Positions 1 to 9,456 are shown, counted from the first letter of the stretch. The stretch is DNA of 49,674 bases from Phycisphaerales bacterium UBA3190 (GCA_002364005.1 DEXG01000004.1:131627-181300), one strand, 5' to 3'. The notes: generated by a model from the sequence alone, not told the origin. Program-made: numbers and translations.

Positions 1-718
1 CGCACTCGTCGGGCAGGCGGAAGGCGTTGTCGATCGGGCCTTCTGATCCGATGACGAGCATGTCGCTGGTGGTCAGGTGCGTGAAGAGCCCGGCGGCCTT
101 CATCTGCTGGGCCTCGTGCTGGAGCGAGAAGGTGCGGGCCGGGGCGATGTGATTGATGTACTCGTCCCGATCACCCGACCATGTGACGCTGGCGCTGCCG
201 ATGGGTGTGTCGGGGTAGTCGAGGTTGTAGGTGTAGATGGGCGTATCGCTCGGTTCGATGATGATCGAGGCATTGCCATCGACGACGGTGATCGGTTCGT
301 GCACGATCAGGGGTTCGATGGGTTCATCGAGTTGTTGAAGCCCGGCGTCGAGGATCGCGTCGACGAAGGGTTTGGCTGAGCCGTCGAGTATGGGGATCTC
401 GGTGTGCGGCTCATCAGACTCGATGGTGATGAGTGCATCGGTGATGCCCAGCCCGGTCAGGGCGGACATGAGGTGTTCGATGGTGGCGACGCTATTGGTG
501 TCGGTGCCCACGCTGGTGCAGCGGGGTTTGAGCTGGGCGAAGACGGGGTGCACGGGGCGGAGCGAGAGCGCATCGATGTGTGCGGGGATGCGGGTGCCCA
601 TGAGATCGAAGACGATGCCCTGATCATCGCGGGGTGCGATGGTCAGGCGCGAGTGGATGGCGCTGAAGAGCCCGGTGCCTTCGAGTGTGACGGGTTGTGC
701 GAGGGTGTTGCGCTGCAC
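1..718 (-). CDS. lpxC: UDP-3-O-acyl-N-acetylglucosamine deacetylase, C-terminus cut by window edge
   Basis: LpxC is the zinc-dependent deacetylase that commits UDP-acyl-GlcNAc to lipid A synthesis. The first 239 codons are present. Visible family features are the N-terminal QRNTLAQPV segment, the zinc-ligand region VATIEHLMSALTGLG (His in EHLMSA), and EIPILDGSAKPFV. I chose the GTG at 718 because it gives V-QRNTLAQPV, matching the usual LpxC N-terminus; an in-frame TGA lies just upstream inside the end of lpxD, so the start cannot be much further out. The gene begins about 20 bases after the lpxD stop, in the same direction, so the two are probably co-transcribed. No good Shine-Dalgarno is visible, which suggests translational coupling. 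The missing C-terminus could carry a fused FabZ domain, as in some phyla; that cannot be seen here. Confidence 0.88.
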   Translation of the reverse strand, partial: MQRNTLAQPVTLEGTGLFSAIHSRLTIAPRDDQGIVFDLMGTRIPAHIDALSLRPVHPVFAQLKPRCTSVGTDTNSVATIEHLMSALTGLGITDALITIESDEPHTEIPILDGSAKPFVDAILDAGLQQLDEPIEPLIVHEPITVVDGNASIIIEPSDTPIYTYNLDYPDTPIGSASVTWSGDRDEYINHIAPARTFSLQHEAQQMKAAGLFTHLTTSDMLVIGSEGPIDNAFRLPDEC

Positions 719-738
719 GCGGGAGTGTATGGCCGGGT

Positions 739-1845
739 TTACGGCTTGTTCTCAGCGCTGGGCGGCTTGAAGCCGGGGTCGAGCTTCTTGAGCGATTTCT
801 CGACCCGTCGGCAGAACTGCGCGAGGTTGCGTTGGGCGGCCACATTGGCCAGCGCGACGCGTGCGGGCATGGCGGGTACGCCCAGCACGGTCTGGTTGTC
901 TTCGATGGAGTCGAGTACGATCGAGCCGCCTGCGATTTTGACATCGTTGCCGACGCTCGCCTGATCGTTGAGGACGACGGCCCCGCCGACCATGGAGCGA
1001 TCGCCGATGGTCGCTGAGCCGCCGAGTGTTGTGCGGCCGCAGAGGAGGACATCGTCTCCGATGACACAGTTGTGCCCGACATGGACCTGGTTGTCGATTT
1101 TGGTGCGGTTGCCGATGCGGGTGACGCCGAACTTGGCCCGGTCGATGGTCGAGCAGGCGCCGATCTCGACATCATCGCCGATCTCGACGGTCCCGATCTG
1201 CGGGACCTTGACGGCTCCGTGATCGGCGTGTCCGGTGAGGAAGCCGAAGCCGTCGGCTCCGATGACGGTGTTGGCAAAGACGAGGCAGCGGTCACCCAGC
1301 TGGCAGCGGTCGCCGAGGACGACCCCCGGGTGCATCAGCCCGTTGCTGCCGACGCGTGCCTGAGCGCCGATATAGACATTGGCCATGAGCACGGTGTTGG
1401 CACCGATGTGGGCGTCTTTCATGACGACGCAGCCGGGCCCGATGCTGGCGCTGGGGTCGATGTGTGCTTCCGGGTCGATGTGCGCACCGGAGTGGACGCC
1501 CTGTTCGGGGAGGGCGACGCCGGGGTCGATCATTTCCAGGATGCGGACGACGGCGATGTCGGCATCGTCGACGAAGATCAGTGCCCGTGTATCGGGGTCG
1601 TGGTCGGGGACCTCGATGCCCTTGGTGACCAGGGCGGCCTGGCATTTGGAGACGCTCCAGTGCTTGGCGAAGGGCTGGGAGCGGATGAAGGTGAGTGCGC
1701 CCTCGCTGCCCGCTTCGATGGGGGCCAGCGTGCTGAGGATGACATCGGGGTTGCCGACCAGCTCACCCTGCACGATCTGCGCGAGTTCGTCGGCACGCAC
1801 GCGTGGTGCTTGCTCGGTCTCGGCGATGGTCTCGGGCTGGGTCAT
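739..1845 (-). CDS. lpxD: UDP-3-O-acylglucosamine N-acyltransferase
   Basis: LpxD transfers a hydroxyacyl chain from acyl-ACP to the 2-amino group of UDP-3-O-acyl-glucosamine, the step after LpxC. The 368-residue protein has an N-terminal uridine-binding domain (about residues 15-100, with ALTFIRSQPF) followed by a long left-handed beta-helix of hexapeptide repeats (about 110-320, for example HIDPEAHIDPSASIGPGCVV). Comparison with E. coli LpxD from memory puts the catalytic His at residue 258 in DNQVHVGHNCVIGD. The ADGFGF and IGACSTIDR motifs are also typical. Length is close to the family norm of about 340. It lies between an ompH/skp-like gene and lpxC, the classical bamA-skp-lpxD order. 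The C-terminal 40 residues form a charged extension. Confidence 0.95.
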   Translation of the reverse strand: MTQPETIAETEQAPRVRADELAQIVQGELVGNPDVILSTLAPIEAGSEGALTFIRSQPFAKHWSVSKCQAALVTKGIEVPDHDPDTRALIFVDDADIAVVRILEMIDPGVALPEQGVHSGAHIDPEAHIDPSASIGPGCVVMKDAHIGANTVLMANVYIGAQARVGSNGLMHPGVVLGDRCQLGDRCLVFANTVIGADGFGFLTGHADHGAVKVPQIGTVEIGDDVEIGACSTIDRAKFGVTRIGNRTKIDNQVHVGHNCVIGDDVLLCGRTTLGGSATIGDRSMVGGAVVLNDQASVGNDVKIAGGSIVLDSIEDNQTVLGVPAMPARVALANVAAQRNLAQFCRRVEKSLKKLDPGFKPPSAENKP

Positions 1846-1885
1846 GGTCTGTGCTCCACGCTCACGGTTCGGTCTGGGTGCGTCC

Positions 1886-2512
1886 TCAGGGCGCGGTGTA
1901 CTCGCTGTTCATGAGACTGACGATCTGATTGGTGATGTCGATCGAGTCGTCGCGGTGCAGCAGTGAGCGGGTCACGATGGAGCGGTAGACATCCTGGTAT
2001 GGCGCGTCCTCGGGGACGATGAACTGCGAGTCGTCGAAGAGGACGATGTCGTATCCCTCGCGGTCGGAGATGCGTGAGATCGCGTTGCTGACCTTGGTGT
2101 AGAGGAGGCGGGTCATGTTGCCGCGTTCGATCGAGAGGATCTGGTTGAGGGCTTCGCGTCGGGCGTTGAGGACGGCCTGGAGCTCCATGGCGTCCTTGAC
2201 CTTCTTCTTGTATTCGGCTGTGCCTCGGGTCATGACCTCGAGATCGGCGCTGATGGTCTTGAGCTGGTTGGCGACCTCGTCGAGGTCGGCCTGGCTTGCG
2301 TTCTTGCTCTGCTCAAGTCGTGCTTCGAGGTCAGTGAGTTCCTGCAACTGATCGAAGATGGTCACGATATCGACGACCGCGACGGCGCTGGGGGTGGCTG
2401 GCGGTCGGGTGGAGCTGGCTGAGTTGGCGCCCGCCTGCCACGCGACGGCGGCGATCAGCACGAGCAGTGCGGGGATCAGCGGGTGGATGGTTCGGTTTGC
2501 GTTGCTGAGCAT
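1886..2512 (-). CDS. OmpH/Skp-family periplasmic chaperone-like protein
   Basis: Skp/OmpH proteins hold unfolded outer-membrane proteins in the periplasm for delivery to the BAM complex. The ATG at 2512 has a GGAGA Shine-Dalgarno 8 bases upstream and opens a clear signal sequence (MLSNANRTIHPL then a hydrophobic run IPALLVLIAAVAW). A longer frame up to 2587 would put a Cys-containing stretch ahead of the signal, so it is unlikely. The 208-residue product has a long charged helical region (about 60-150, LEARLEQSKNASQADLDEV) expected to form the tentacle coiled coil, and a C-terminal half with YTKVSNAISRISDREGYDIV, typical of OmpH. The family call rests on this architecture and on its place between bamA and lpxD. 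Sequence identity to Skp is low, as is usual. Confidence 0.85.
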   Translation of the reverse strand: MLSNANRTIHPLIPALLVLIAAVAWQAGANSASSTRPPATPSAVAVVDIVTIFDQLQELTDLEARLEQSKNASQADLDEVANQLKTISADLEVMTRGTAEYKKKVKDAMELQAVLNARREALNQILSIERGNMTRLLYTKVSNAISRISDREGYDIVLFDDSQFIVPEDAPYQDVYRSIVTRSLLHRDDSIDITNQIVSLMNSEYTAP

Positions 2513-2650
2513 GTGTTCGTTCTCCGATATCGGTGCAGGGCGCGACGAAGGCCCGTCGTGCCCGGTACACACATGGTATACCGTCATCAGATGCGCATGT
2601 TGACAGCGGTGTGCCGTTTGTTTTGATGCTTTTTCGGGTTTCCGGGGCGA

Positions 2651-5257
2651 TCAGTTGAAGGGCAGGTCGATCGAGAAGGTGAAGAGCCGGTCCTCGTCGA
2701 GGTCTTCCGAGAGGATCGGGAAGCCGAAGTCCAGCGCCAGCGGTGCGGGGCTGAGCTGTGGGACATAGAAACGCAGTCCAACACCCACCGCGACGCGGAA
2801 ATCGTCGAAGCCGGGGTCGAAGGTGACGGTGCCCGCGTCGATGAAGGCGACGACGGAGAGGATGTCTTCGTAGAAGGGCTGCTCGATCTCGGCGCCCATG
2901 AAGAAGAGCCAGTTGCCACCGATCGGGTCGTCCGACTGCATCCCGTTGTCGTTTCGGATGCCCTTGGGTGAGACGGTTCTGAAGTTGAACCCTCGGAAGG
3001 ATTGGCCGCCCAAGTAGAAGCGTTCGTAGGTGGGGGTGTCGCCCCGGTCCTGGGGGATGTAGCCGATGCGGCCGCGCAGGTTGAGCACGGTGGAGCGTCC
3101 GAGGTAGTCTTCCCTGATGGGGATGAAGACCGAGTGCGAGAGTTCCATTTTGGTGAACTCGAAATCGCCGACGACCTGCTCGATGCTGATGTTGGTGCGT
3201 GCACCCTTGGTGGGGCGTGTGATTGAATCGAGCGTGGTCCGGTTGAGCGAGACCTCGGTGCCGACGAGCAGGTTGGCATCCGCGACGGCGAAGACATCCT
3301 GAGGCCGATCGGGCTCGATGTCGGAGAGTTCGACCTGTTCGGCGCGGACGCTCAGGCTGCCCTGCCAGCGGGTGCCGAAGCGTCGTCCGAGCCCGAGGCG
3401 TGTGCCCACGCGTTTTTCGTCGAACTCGTCGAAGTCGCGGTTGCGGTAGAAGAGGTTGGCCGAGCCCGAGTACTTGCTTTCCAGGAGGTAGGGCTCGCTG
3501 AGCCCGATGGAGTAGGTCTGGACCCGGTTGCCGGGCAGGAGTTCGATGGAGAAGGTCTGGCCGCCGCCTCGGAAAGCGCGTCCTGAGAAGAACTCGCCGG
3601 GTGAATCGGGGGTGTCCCGGATGTCGAAGTTGCGCTGGGTGAGCGCGATGCGGCCGATGACGCCCGAGTCGGACGAGACGGCACCGCCGATGTCGAACGA
3701 GCCGGTGTTTGTTTCTTCGATCTCGATGAGCACATCGCGGTAGTTGCCCTCGCGATCGGGGCTCAGCGAGAGGGTGGTGTCGGCATCGCGGGCGTTCTGC
3801 GCGTTGCCGGTTGCCTTGGGGCGGCGGGCGCGTGGCAGGAACTCGTCGTCCCAGACCTCGGCGAAGAACTCGACGCCGGCTTCCTGCGGGGTGATCTTGG
3901 CGCCGGTGCGGTCGTTGAAGAGGCGGAGACGGCGGAGGCGGATCTTGGAGCGTTCCATCGCGGTGGTGTCGAGCGGCCGTGTCGGACGCAGCTCGATCTG
4001 GCGTCGGATGACTTCCTGACGGGTCAGGTTGTTGCCCTGGATGATGACCTCGCCCACCCGGTAGCGTTGCCCCTCGTCGACCACGATGATCAGGTCGACC
4101 ACCGGCTCGTCGGGATCGCGTTTCTCAACGCGGAAGACATTGTTCGACTGCGTGTCGGCCGCGTCGACATAGCCCATCTGCCCGTAGGCGTTGCGTACGG
4201 TGGTCAGGGAGTTGTTGAGTTCGCGCACCGAGTAGACATCGCCCGCCTTGATGCTGATGAGCCCGGCGATCTGCTTCTGATCGAAGACGGGCTGCTGCCC
4301 CTCGGGGCTGCCGATCTGGATCTGGACCGATCGGAGGGTGTAGAGCGGGCCCTCTTCGATGATGTAGGTGACGATGGACTCACGCCCGTTGGGCGCGGGC
4401 TGGACGAGCCGGTCGGCCCGGATGTCGAGGTAGCCGCGGTCCCGGTAGAACTCGATGAGGTTGGCGATATCGGTGTCGAGCTTGTCGTCGTCGAGCTGGC
4501 CCTTGCGGAAGAACCCGGCGACCTTGGTCTCGAGTTCTCGGCGGAGTTGCTTGTCGCTGAATGCCTGGTTGCCCGTAAAACGGATCCCGGTGACCTTGAG
4601 CCGATCGCCCTCCAGGATGCGGAACAGCACGAGCCCGGTATCGGCGAGTTCTTCTTCGTCGATGCTGACGCGGGCGTAGTAGTAGCCCTTCTCGTGGTAC
4701 AGCTCTTCGATGCGTCGTGCGGAACGGTCGATCTGGAAGCGGTCGATCGGGGTGCCCGTGACCACATCGACGACAGAAGAGATCTGTGCGTCGTTGATCT
4801 TCTCGTTGCCGGCGACCTGGACATCGACAACGAGGCGTCGTTCGAGCACCTCAAAGACGAGGGTCACGCTGCCGTCTTCGTTGATGCCGGCGTAGACCTC
4901 AACGCGGGAGAACGCGCCCAGGCGGTTCAGTCGTCGGATATCGCTCCGGATCTGCTCGGCATCGAACACGGTGCCCGGCTGGGAGCGGATGTTGTTGACC
5001 GCTTGCTGCTCGGCGTTGTCGGAGAGATCGCTGTCGACCTCGTCGATTTGTGCCGGGCGGACATAGACCTCGCTGATGACCCGGTTCTCGTAGACCCCGA
5101 GGTCATCGGGGGCGGGTTGTTCCTGAGCGGTTGGGGTGTCCTGAGCGATCGCGGTGGTCGGGGCCAGGGCACCGATTCCCAGGGCGGTGCCCGCAATCAT
5201 CGCCAGCACTGGCAGCGGGTGGGACAGACAGGATGGGGCTCGGCGGTGCGTTGGCAA
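2651..5257 (-). CDS. bamA: Outer membrane protein assembly factor BamA (Omp85 family)
   Basis: BamA inserts beta-barrel proteins into the outer membrane. The protein has a signal peptide ending around APTTAIAQ, a series of POTRA domains in its N-terminal half (repeats such as RVEVYAGINEDGSVTLVFEV and ITGIRFTGNQAFSDKQLR-type strands), and a C-terminal 16-strand barrel. The barrel contains YSIGLSEPYLL and the lid-lock motif QSFRGFNFRTVSP, and ends in an aromatic-rich strand, FTFSIDLPFN. I chose TTG at 5257 because GAGG sits 5 bases upstream and the N-terminus PTHRRAPSCLSHPLP gives a normal signal. A GTG at 5302 is the outer limit but has no Shine-Dalgarno, and an in-frame ATG lies 19 codons downstream of the TTG. 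An acidic, Arg/Pro-containing linker (WDDEFLPRARRPKATGN) separates the last POTRA from the barrel and is longer than in proteobacteria. Confidence 0.93.
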   Translation of the reverse strand: MPTHRRAPSCLSHPLPVLAMIAGTALGIGALAPTTAIAQDTPTAQEQPAPDDLGVYENRVISEVYVRPAQIDEVDSDLSDNAEQQAVNNIRSQPGTVFDAEQIRSDIRRLNRLGAFSRVEVYAGINEDGSVTLVFEVLERRLVVDVQVAGNEKINDAQISSVVDVVTGTPIDRFQIDRSARRIEELYHEKGYYYARVSIDEEELADTGLVLFRILEGDRLKVTGIRFTGNQAFSDKQLRRELETKVAGFFRKGQLDDDKLDTDIANLIEFYRDRGYLDIRADRLVQPAPNGRESIVTYIIEEGPLYTLRSVQIQIGSPEGQQPVFDQKQIAGLISIKAGDVYSVRELNNSLTTVRNAYGQMGYVDAADTQSNNVFRVEKRDPDEPVVDLIIVVDEGQRYRVGEVIIQGNNLTRQEVIRRQIELRPTRPLDTTAMERSKIRLRRLRLFNDRTGAKITPQEAGVEFFAEVWDDEFLPRARRPKATGNAQNARDADTTLSLSPDREGNYRDVLIEIEETNTGSFDIGGAVSSDSGVIGRIALTQRNFDIRDTPDSPGEFFSGRAFRGGGQTFSIELLPGNRVQTYSIGLSEPYLLESKYSGSANLFYRNRDFDEFDEKRVGTRLGLGRRFGTRWQGSLSVRAEQVELSDIEPDRPQDVFAVADANLLVGTEVSLNRTTLDSITRPTKGARTNISIEQVVGDFEFTKMELSHSVFIPIREDYLGRSTVLNLRGRIGYIPQDRGDTPTYERFYLGGQSFRGFNFRTVSPKGIRNDNGMQSDDPIGGNWLFFMGAEIEQPFYEDILSVVAFIDAGTVTFDPGFDDFRVAVGVGLRFYVPQLSPAPLALDFGFPILSEDLDEDRLFTFSIDLPFN

Positions 5258-5411
5258 GTGGACCTCAGACTCAAGACAATACCAGCACGGGTGTGATCGC
5301 ACAAATCATTGGCGCACCAAACGCCCCTCATGCGAGCTGGGTCGAACTTCGTTGTTCGACTTGTGCAGCAGCATAGTGCCTTTTCCCGATGTTGGGAGGC
5401 ATCACAGGGAA

Positions 5412-5807
5412 GTGAGGGACGAGTTGACGAGTTTCGATGTGTTTGAAGATGCGGCGGTGGCGACCACGCCCCGCCCGCACCAGCGCCGATTAACCCGGCT
5501 CATCGCGTCGCTTTGCAGCGTGGCGGGTCTGGTTCTCCTCGCAAACGCGGCAACGCCCGGCGTGCTCACATCGTTGAGCACGCTCGAACTCTTCGGCATT
5601 GTCGTGCTGGCGATCTTCCCCACACTGACACTGGTGCTGTTGCGTTTCGAGGGGCAAGAACAACCACTCGTTCAGGGAGTCTCGCCCGAGCAATGCACGC
5701 AAAGCCGGTCTACCACGCACGATGCGCACGACCGACCCATTCGCATTCACACTCGTATCGTCAGCGAAACGGTCAGCGATCCGGGGTTGTTTGAGCAGGC
5801 GAGCTGA
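5412..5807 (+). CDS. Small predicted membrane protein, unknown function
   Basis: This frame encodes about 131 residues. It has two closely spaced hydrophobic segments (LIASLCSVAGLVLLANAA and LFGIVVLAIFPTLTLVLL), a short polar N-terminus and a hydrophilic tail of about 55 residues rich in His, Thr and Arg. GTG at 5412 and TTG at 5424 are both possible starts; the TTG has AGGGA 4 bases upstream. It stands alone, divergent from bamA and convergent with dnaN, with only 5 bases between its stop and the dnaN stop. I recognise no family. The clear two-segment membrane hairpin argues that it is a real gene, but a chance frame cannot be excluded. Confidence 0.5.
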   Translation: MRDELTSFDVFEDAAVATTPRPHQRRLTRLIASLCSVAGLVLLANAATPGVLTSLSTLELFGIVVLAIFPTLTLVLLRFEGQEQPLVQGVSPEQCTQSRSTTHDAHDRPIRIHTRIVSETVSDPGLFEQAS

Positions 5808-5812
5808 GTGGG

Positions 5813-6982
5813 TCAGCTCAGATTCACGGGCATGACCACATACATGAAGTCGTTGCCCGCTTTGAAAAGCCCGGGTTTGTTGGGTGCTTTCAGCTCGATC
5901 ATGATCTGTGGATCGTTGATGACCTTGAGGGCGTCGGTGATGAACGCGGGGTTGAATCCGATCTCGATGTCGCTGCCGTCGTAGTCGGCCAGGTCCACAT
6001 TGATCGTCGCCTCACCCATTTCTGGGGCGCGGGACGAGAGCATGAGGGACTTGTCGCCGCCTGTGAAGGCCATGCGCACGCCTCGGGATTCCTCGTTGGT
6101 CAGCAGGGCGGCCCGTTTGACGGCCGAGGCCAGCGTATCGCGGTTGAAGGTCACCTTGATGTCCAGGTCGCGGGGGATGACATCCTCGTAGGGCGGGAAG
6201 GTGCCCTCGACGAGGTTGGTGGTGAGCACGGCTCGTGAATCGGTGGGCTCGTCGCCGAAGGCGAAGACGCCCTGGTTGTCGGTGACGGCGATGTGCACCG
6301 GCTCGTTCTCGTCGGAGACGATTTTCTGGAGCATCGAGAGTGCTTTGCTGGGGATGATGCACTGGGCCGAATCGCCGGATGTGGCGATGGTGACGGCGGA
6401 TTTGGCGAGGCGGCGGCCATCGGTGGCGACCATCTCCAACTTCTTGCCGTCGCGGACCATGAGCACGCCGTTGATCGCGTAGCGGGAGTTTTCGCGTGCG
6501 GCGGCAAAGAGTGTGCGTGCGATGAGCGAATCGAGCACGCCCGCTTCGGTGGTGTAGACCGTCTTGGCGGGGCTGTTGGCGGCGGATCCCTCAGCCAGCG
6601 ACTTGTAGTCGGCGATGACGGGGAAATCTGCGGGGTCGAAGCCGTGTAGCGTGAAGTGCGCGTCCTCGCCCTTGATGTGCGTGGTGTCCGCGCTGGTCTC
6701 GATGGTGAGGGTTGATTCGTTGTCCTCGGCCGAGATGATCTGACGGATCTTGTCGGCGGGGACGAGCGAGCTGCCTTCTTCGACGACATCGACGCGCCCG
6801 ATGCGCACGGTCAGCGCGATCTCGGCATCGGTGCCGCTGATCGTGAGTTCATCGCCATCTTTGTTCTTGACGGCACTGAGCTTGATGCAAGTCAGTTGCG
6901 GGCGTGGGGAGCGCGAAGCAACCACGCTGGAGACTTGGTTGACGGCTTCGAGCAATGCGGCTCGTTCACAGATGACTTTCAT
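5813..6982 (-). CDS. dnaN: DNA polymerase III sliding clamp, beta subunit
   Basis: The beta clamp is a ring-shaped dimer that tethers DNA polymerase III and other replication and repair proteins to DNA. The 389-residue protein starts MKVICERAALLEAVNQVSS, the usual helix of domain 1, and contains TISGTDAEIALTV, SRYAINGVLM, MVATDGRRLA and, at the C-terminus, FMYVVMPVNLS, corresponding to the conserved YVVMPM(R/K)L end. Three clamp domains can be placed at about 1-125, 135-265 and 266-389, and the length is close to the family norm of about 370. It diverges from tkt across a 473-base gap with DnaA-box-like sequences; dnaA itself is not in the window. Confidence 0.97.
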   Translation of the reverse strand: MKVICERAALLEAVNQVSSVVASRSPRPQLTCIKLSAVKNKDGDELTISGTDAEIALTVRIGRVDVVEEGSSLVPADKIRQIISAEDNESTLTIETSADTTHIKGEDAHFTLHGFDPADFPVIADYKSLAEGSAANSPAKTVYTTEAGVLDSLIARTLFAAARENSRYAINGVLMVRDGKKLEMVATDGRRLAKSAVTIATSGDSAQCIIPSKALSMLQKIVSDENEPVHIAVTDNQGVFAFGDEPTDSRAVLTTNLVEGTFPPYEDVIPRDLDIKVTFNRDTLASAVKRAALLTNEESRGVRMAFTGGDKSLMLSSRAPEMGEATINVDLADYDGSDIEIGFNPAFITDALKVINDPQIMIELKAPNKPGLFKAGNDFMYVVMPVNLS

Positions 6983-7455
6983 CGCGCAACTCCATGGCGA
7001 GCCCGCGTTTGGGGCTGCTGTGCGTGGGTTCTCTCGATCGGTTCTCGATCCCTCAATCGTAGGCGGGGGAGCGATGCTGAACCGGGTTGGGTGATCCCAA
7101 TACCTTGTGGTTGAAGCTGGGTAAAATCGCTTCCGTAGTGGTTCTCCAGTGTATCAAGTCCTGCGTCGATGCGATGGTTTTCCGCTGTTTGGGGACGAAC
7201 TGTGGATGAGCGCCGGTAGGTTGTGTGCAAACGGCGTACCAGATTGTGATTTGCATCAGTTTCGGCTGGCTGGGGGGTGCGAAGCGTGCCCGGTGTACCT
7301 ACGATGCTGTTACAGCTAGAAATGTACGCGACGCCGTGCTCTGGGACCCCCTGATCCTCGTGACGAGGCGTCGGGACAGTTTGAAACCAGACGCGGCGTT
7401 GGTCATTTTTGGGCAAAGACACACGCGACGCGATCAGACCGGAAGGAACACACAC
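6983..7455. other. Intergenic region between dnaN and tkt, DnaA-box-like sequences
   Basis: This 473-base divergent gap has no convincing reading frame. It must contain the promoters of dnaN (leftward) and tkt (rightward). Three 9-mers resemble the DnaA box TTATCCACA on the minus strand, all in the same orientation: 7201-7209 (TCATCCACA, one mismatch), 7224-7232 (GTTTGCACA, one mismatch to the relaxed TTWTNCACA) and 7106-7114 (TCAACCACA, two mismatches). Near matches at this rate can occur by chance, so an origin or a DnaA-regulated dnaN promoter is only a possibility. AAGGA at 7443-7447 is the tkt ribosome binding site. Confidence 0.4.
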
Positions 7456-9426
7456 ATGTCATATGAAGCAGCGGTACACGCGCAGGCGATCGAACTCTGT
7501 CGGCTGAGCCTGGAAATGACGGCCGCCTCGGGCTCGGGTCATCCCACCAGCGCGATGAGCATCTCCCATATCGTTACCTCGCTCATGTTCTCAGCGATGC
7601 GTTGGAGCCCCGATTATCCAAACTACCCAAGCTCCGATCGGCTCGTGCTCAGCGAGGGACACGCGGTCCCGGCTGTGTACGCGGCCATGGCAACCCTCGG
7701 GGTTGAGGTCGGCAAAGAGGGTGATCGTCGCAAGCTCACGGTTGATGACCTGAGCACGCTGCGTGAATGGCACTCGGTGCTCGACGGGCATCCAAACCCG
7801 ATGGAGGGCGTGGACTTCTTTGATGCCGCCACCGGCTCGCTGGGTCAGGGGCTGAGCGTTGCAGCGGGCGTGGCCAAGGCCGCCCGCATCGATGGCAGCG
7901 ACCGTCGTATCTACTGCATCGTCGGCGACGGCGAATCACGCGAGGGACAGGTCGCTGAGGCACTCGACTTCATCATCGATCATCAGCTGACCAATGTCTG
8001 CACGATCTTCAACTGCAATCAGTACGGCCAGGCCGACCGTGTTTCGGGTCAGCAGAGCCCCGAGGTCATGGTCCACAAGCTCCAGGCGTTCGGCTTCGAG
8101 GTCATCGACATCGATGGGCACGCGCCCGCACAGATCAAGGATGCGCTCGATCGCTTCATCGCGGCTTCGGGTGACGAGAACACCAAGCCCATCGCGATCG
8201 TGGCACGCACGGTCAAGGGCTGGGGCGCACCCTCGATGCAGGGCGGCGGCTGGCACGGCAAGCCCGCCTCGGGCGAGGCGCTGCAGAAAGCACAGTCCGA
8301 GCTGGCAGAGCGTCGCATCGAGCTGACCAGCTCGCTCAGCGGCACAGACGAGTTCACCATCGAGCCGCCCAAGGAAGCACCCGCCAAGACCCCCGCTGAT
8401 TCCGAGCTGCCCCCGCTGAGCGAGGCGATGCGTGAGATGGATATGGAGCATGTGCTCCAGACCGGCAAGTTCGCGACCCGCAAGGCCTACGGCGTGGCGC
8501 TGCGTGCGTTGGGCAAGCTCAACAATGATGTCGTCGTCCTCGACGCGGATGTCAGCAACTCGACCTTCGCTGAGACCTTCGCCAAGGACGCGTCACTGGC
8601 TGATCGCTTTGTTGAGTGCAAGATCGCTGAGCAGAACATGGTGAGCGTGGGTGTGGGCATGAGTGCCGCGGGCAAGGTTCCGTTCTGCTCGACTTTCGCC
8701 AAGTTCATGAACCGTGCGTACGACCAGATCGAGATGGGCATGAACTCGGGGGCGAACCTCAAGCTCGTGGGCTCGCACTGCGGGATCACGCTGGCAAGCG
8801 ACGGCCCATCACAGATGTCGCTCCCCGATGTTGCTTGGTTCCGTTCGTTCGCGACCATGACCGATCATCACGGCAACCCGGGCTGCTATGTGCTCCAGCC
8901 CAGCGACGCGTACGCGGCTTACGCCCTGACCGGCGTCATGGCCGAGTACGAATCGATGTGCTACATGCGGACCATCCGGGCTGACACCGAGCTGCTCTAC
9001 AGCGACGATCATGTCTTCAACCTCGGCGGCTTCGAGACGCTTGCCCAGGGGCGTGATGTGGTGCTCGCGGCTTCGGGCATCATGGTGCACGAGGGCAACA
9101 AGGCGGTCGAACTGCTCGATAAGGCCGGCGTCAGCGCCACCCTGCTGGACATGTACTCGATCCCCTTCGACAACGACAAGCTGCTGGATATCGTCGGCGA
9201 GAACGGTGGCTTCATCGTGTCGCTCGAGGATAACTACGGCGGCTCGCTGGGCAGTGCCATCGCCGATGCCCTCATGGAGAGCGGCGACGGCTTCGAGCTG
9301 GCCCAGATGCATGTCACCCGCATCCCCAAGAGCGCCAAGACACCCGAGCAGATGCTCGAGATGTGCGGCCTGACCGCGCAGGACATCGTCAACCGCGTGA
9401 TGGAGCTGCTGGGCGTGCCTGTCTGA
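7456..9426 (+). CDS. tkt: Transketolase
   Basis: Transketolase moves two-carbon ketol units between sugar phosphates in the pentose phosphate pathway, using thiamine diphosphate. The 656-residue protein contains all three expected domains. The N-terminal ThDP-binding domain has SGHPTSAMS and the GDGESREGQVAEALDF...N diphosphate-binding motif (about residues 155-190). The pyrimidine-binding domain starts near 350 (FATRKAYGVAL) with ADVSNSTFAETFA and the conserved Glu of CKIAEQNMV. The C-terminal domain has LLDMYSIPFDNDKLL. The ATG at 7456 follows AAGGA by 8 bases; the frame is open further upstream but without a plausible start. A strong terminator follows at 9457. The middle sequence (GSHCGITLASDGPSQM) is like the transketolases of planctomycetes and some archaea more than the enterobacterial form. 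Confidence 0.95.
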   Translation: MSYEAAVHAQAIELCRLSLEMTAASGSGHPTSAMSISHIVTSLMFSAMRWSPDYPNYPSSDRLVLSEGHAVPAVYAAMATLGVEVGKEGDRRKLTVDDLSTLREWHSVLDGHPNPMEGVDFFDAATGSLGQGLSVAAGVAKAARIDGSDRRIYCIVGDGESREGQVAEALDFIIDHQLTNVCTIFNCNQYGQADRVSGQQSPEVMVHKLQAFGFEVIDIDGHAPAQIKDALDRFIAASGDENTKPIAIVARTVKGWGAPSMQGGGWHGKPASGEALQKAQSELAERRIELTSSLSGTDEFTIEPPKEAPAKTPADSELPPLSEAMREMDMEHVLQTGKFATRKAYGVALRALGKLNNDVVVLDADVSNSTFAETFAKDASLADRFVECKIAEQNMVSVGVGMSAAGKVPFCSTFAKFMNRAYDQIEMGMNSGANLKLVGSHCGITLASDGPSQMSLPDVAWFRSFATMTDHHGNPGCYVLQPSDAYAAYALTGVMAEYESMCYMRTIRADTELLYSDDHVFNLGGFETLAQGRDVVLAASGIMVHEGNKAVELLDKAGVSATLLDMYSIPFDNDKLLDIVGENGGFIVSLEDNYGGSLGSAIADALMESGDGFELAQMHVTRIPKSAKTPEQMLEMCGLTAQDIVNRVMELLGVPV

Positions 9427-9456
9427 GATTCGAGCAGCTCGTTTTGACCAACCGGA

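Noticed and set aside
4067..5296. 409-codon plus-strand frame opposite bamA
   Set aside because: It is the antisense shadow of a strongly conserved gene; its Asp/Val/Leu/Gly-rich product is typical of mirrored high-GC codon use.
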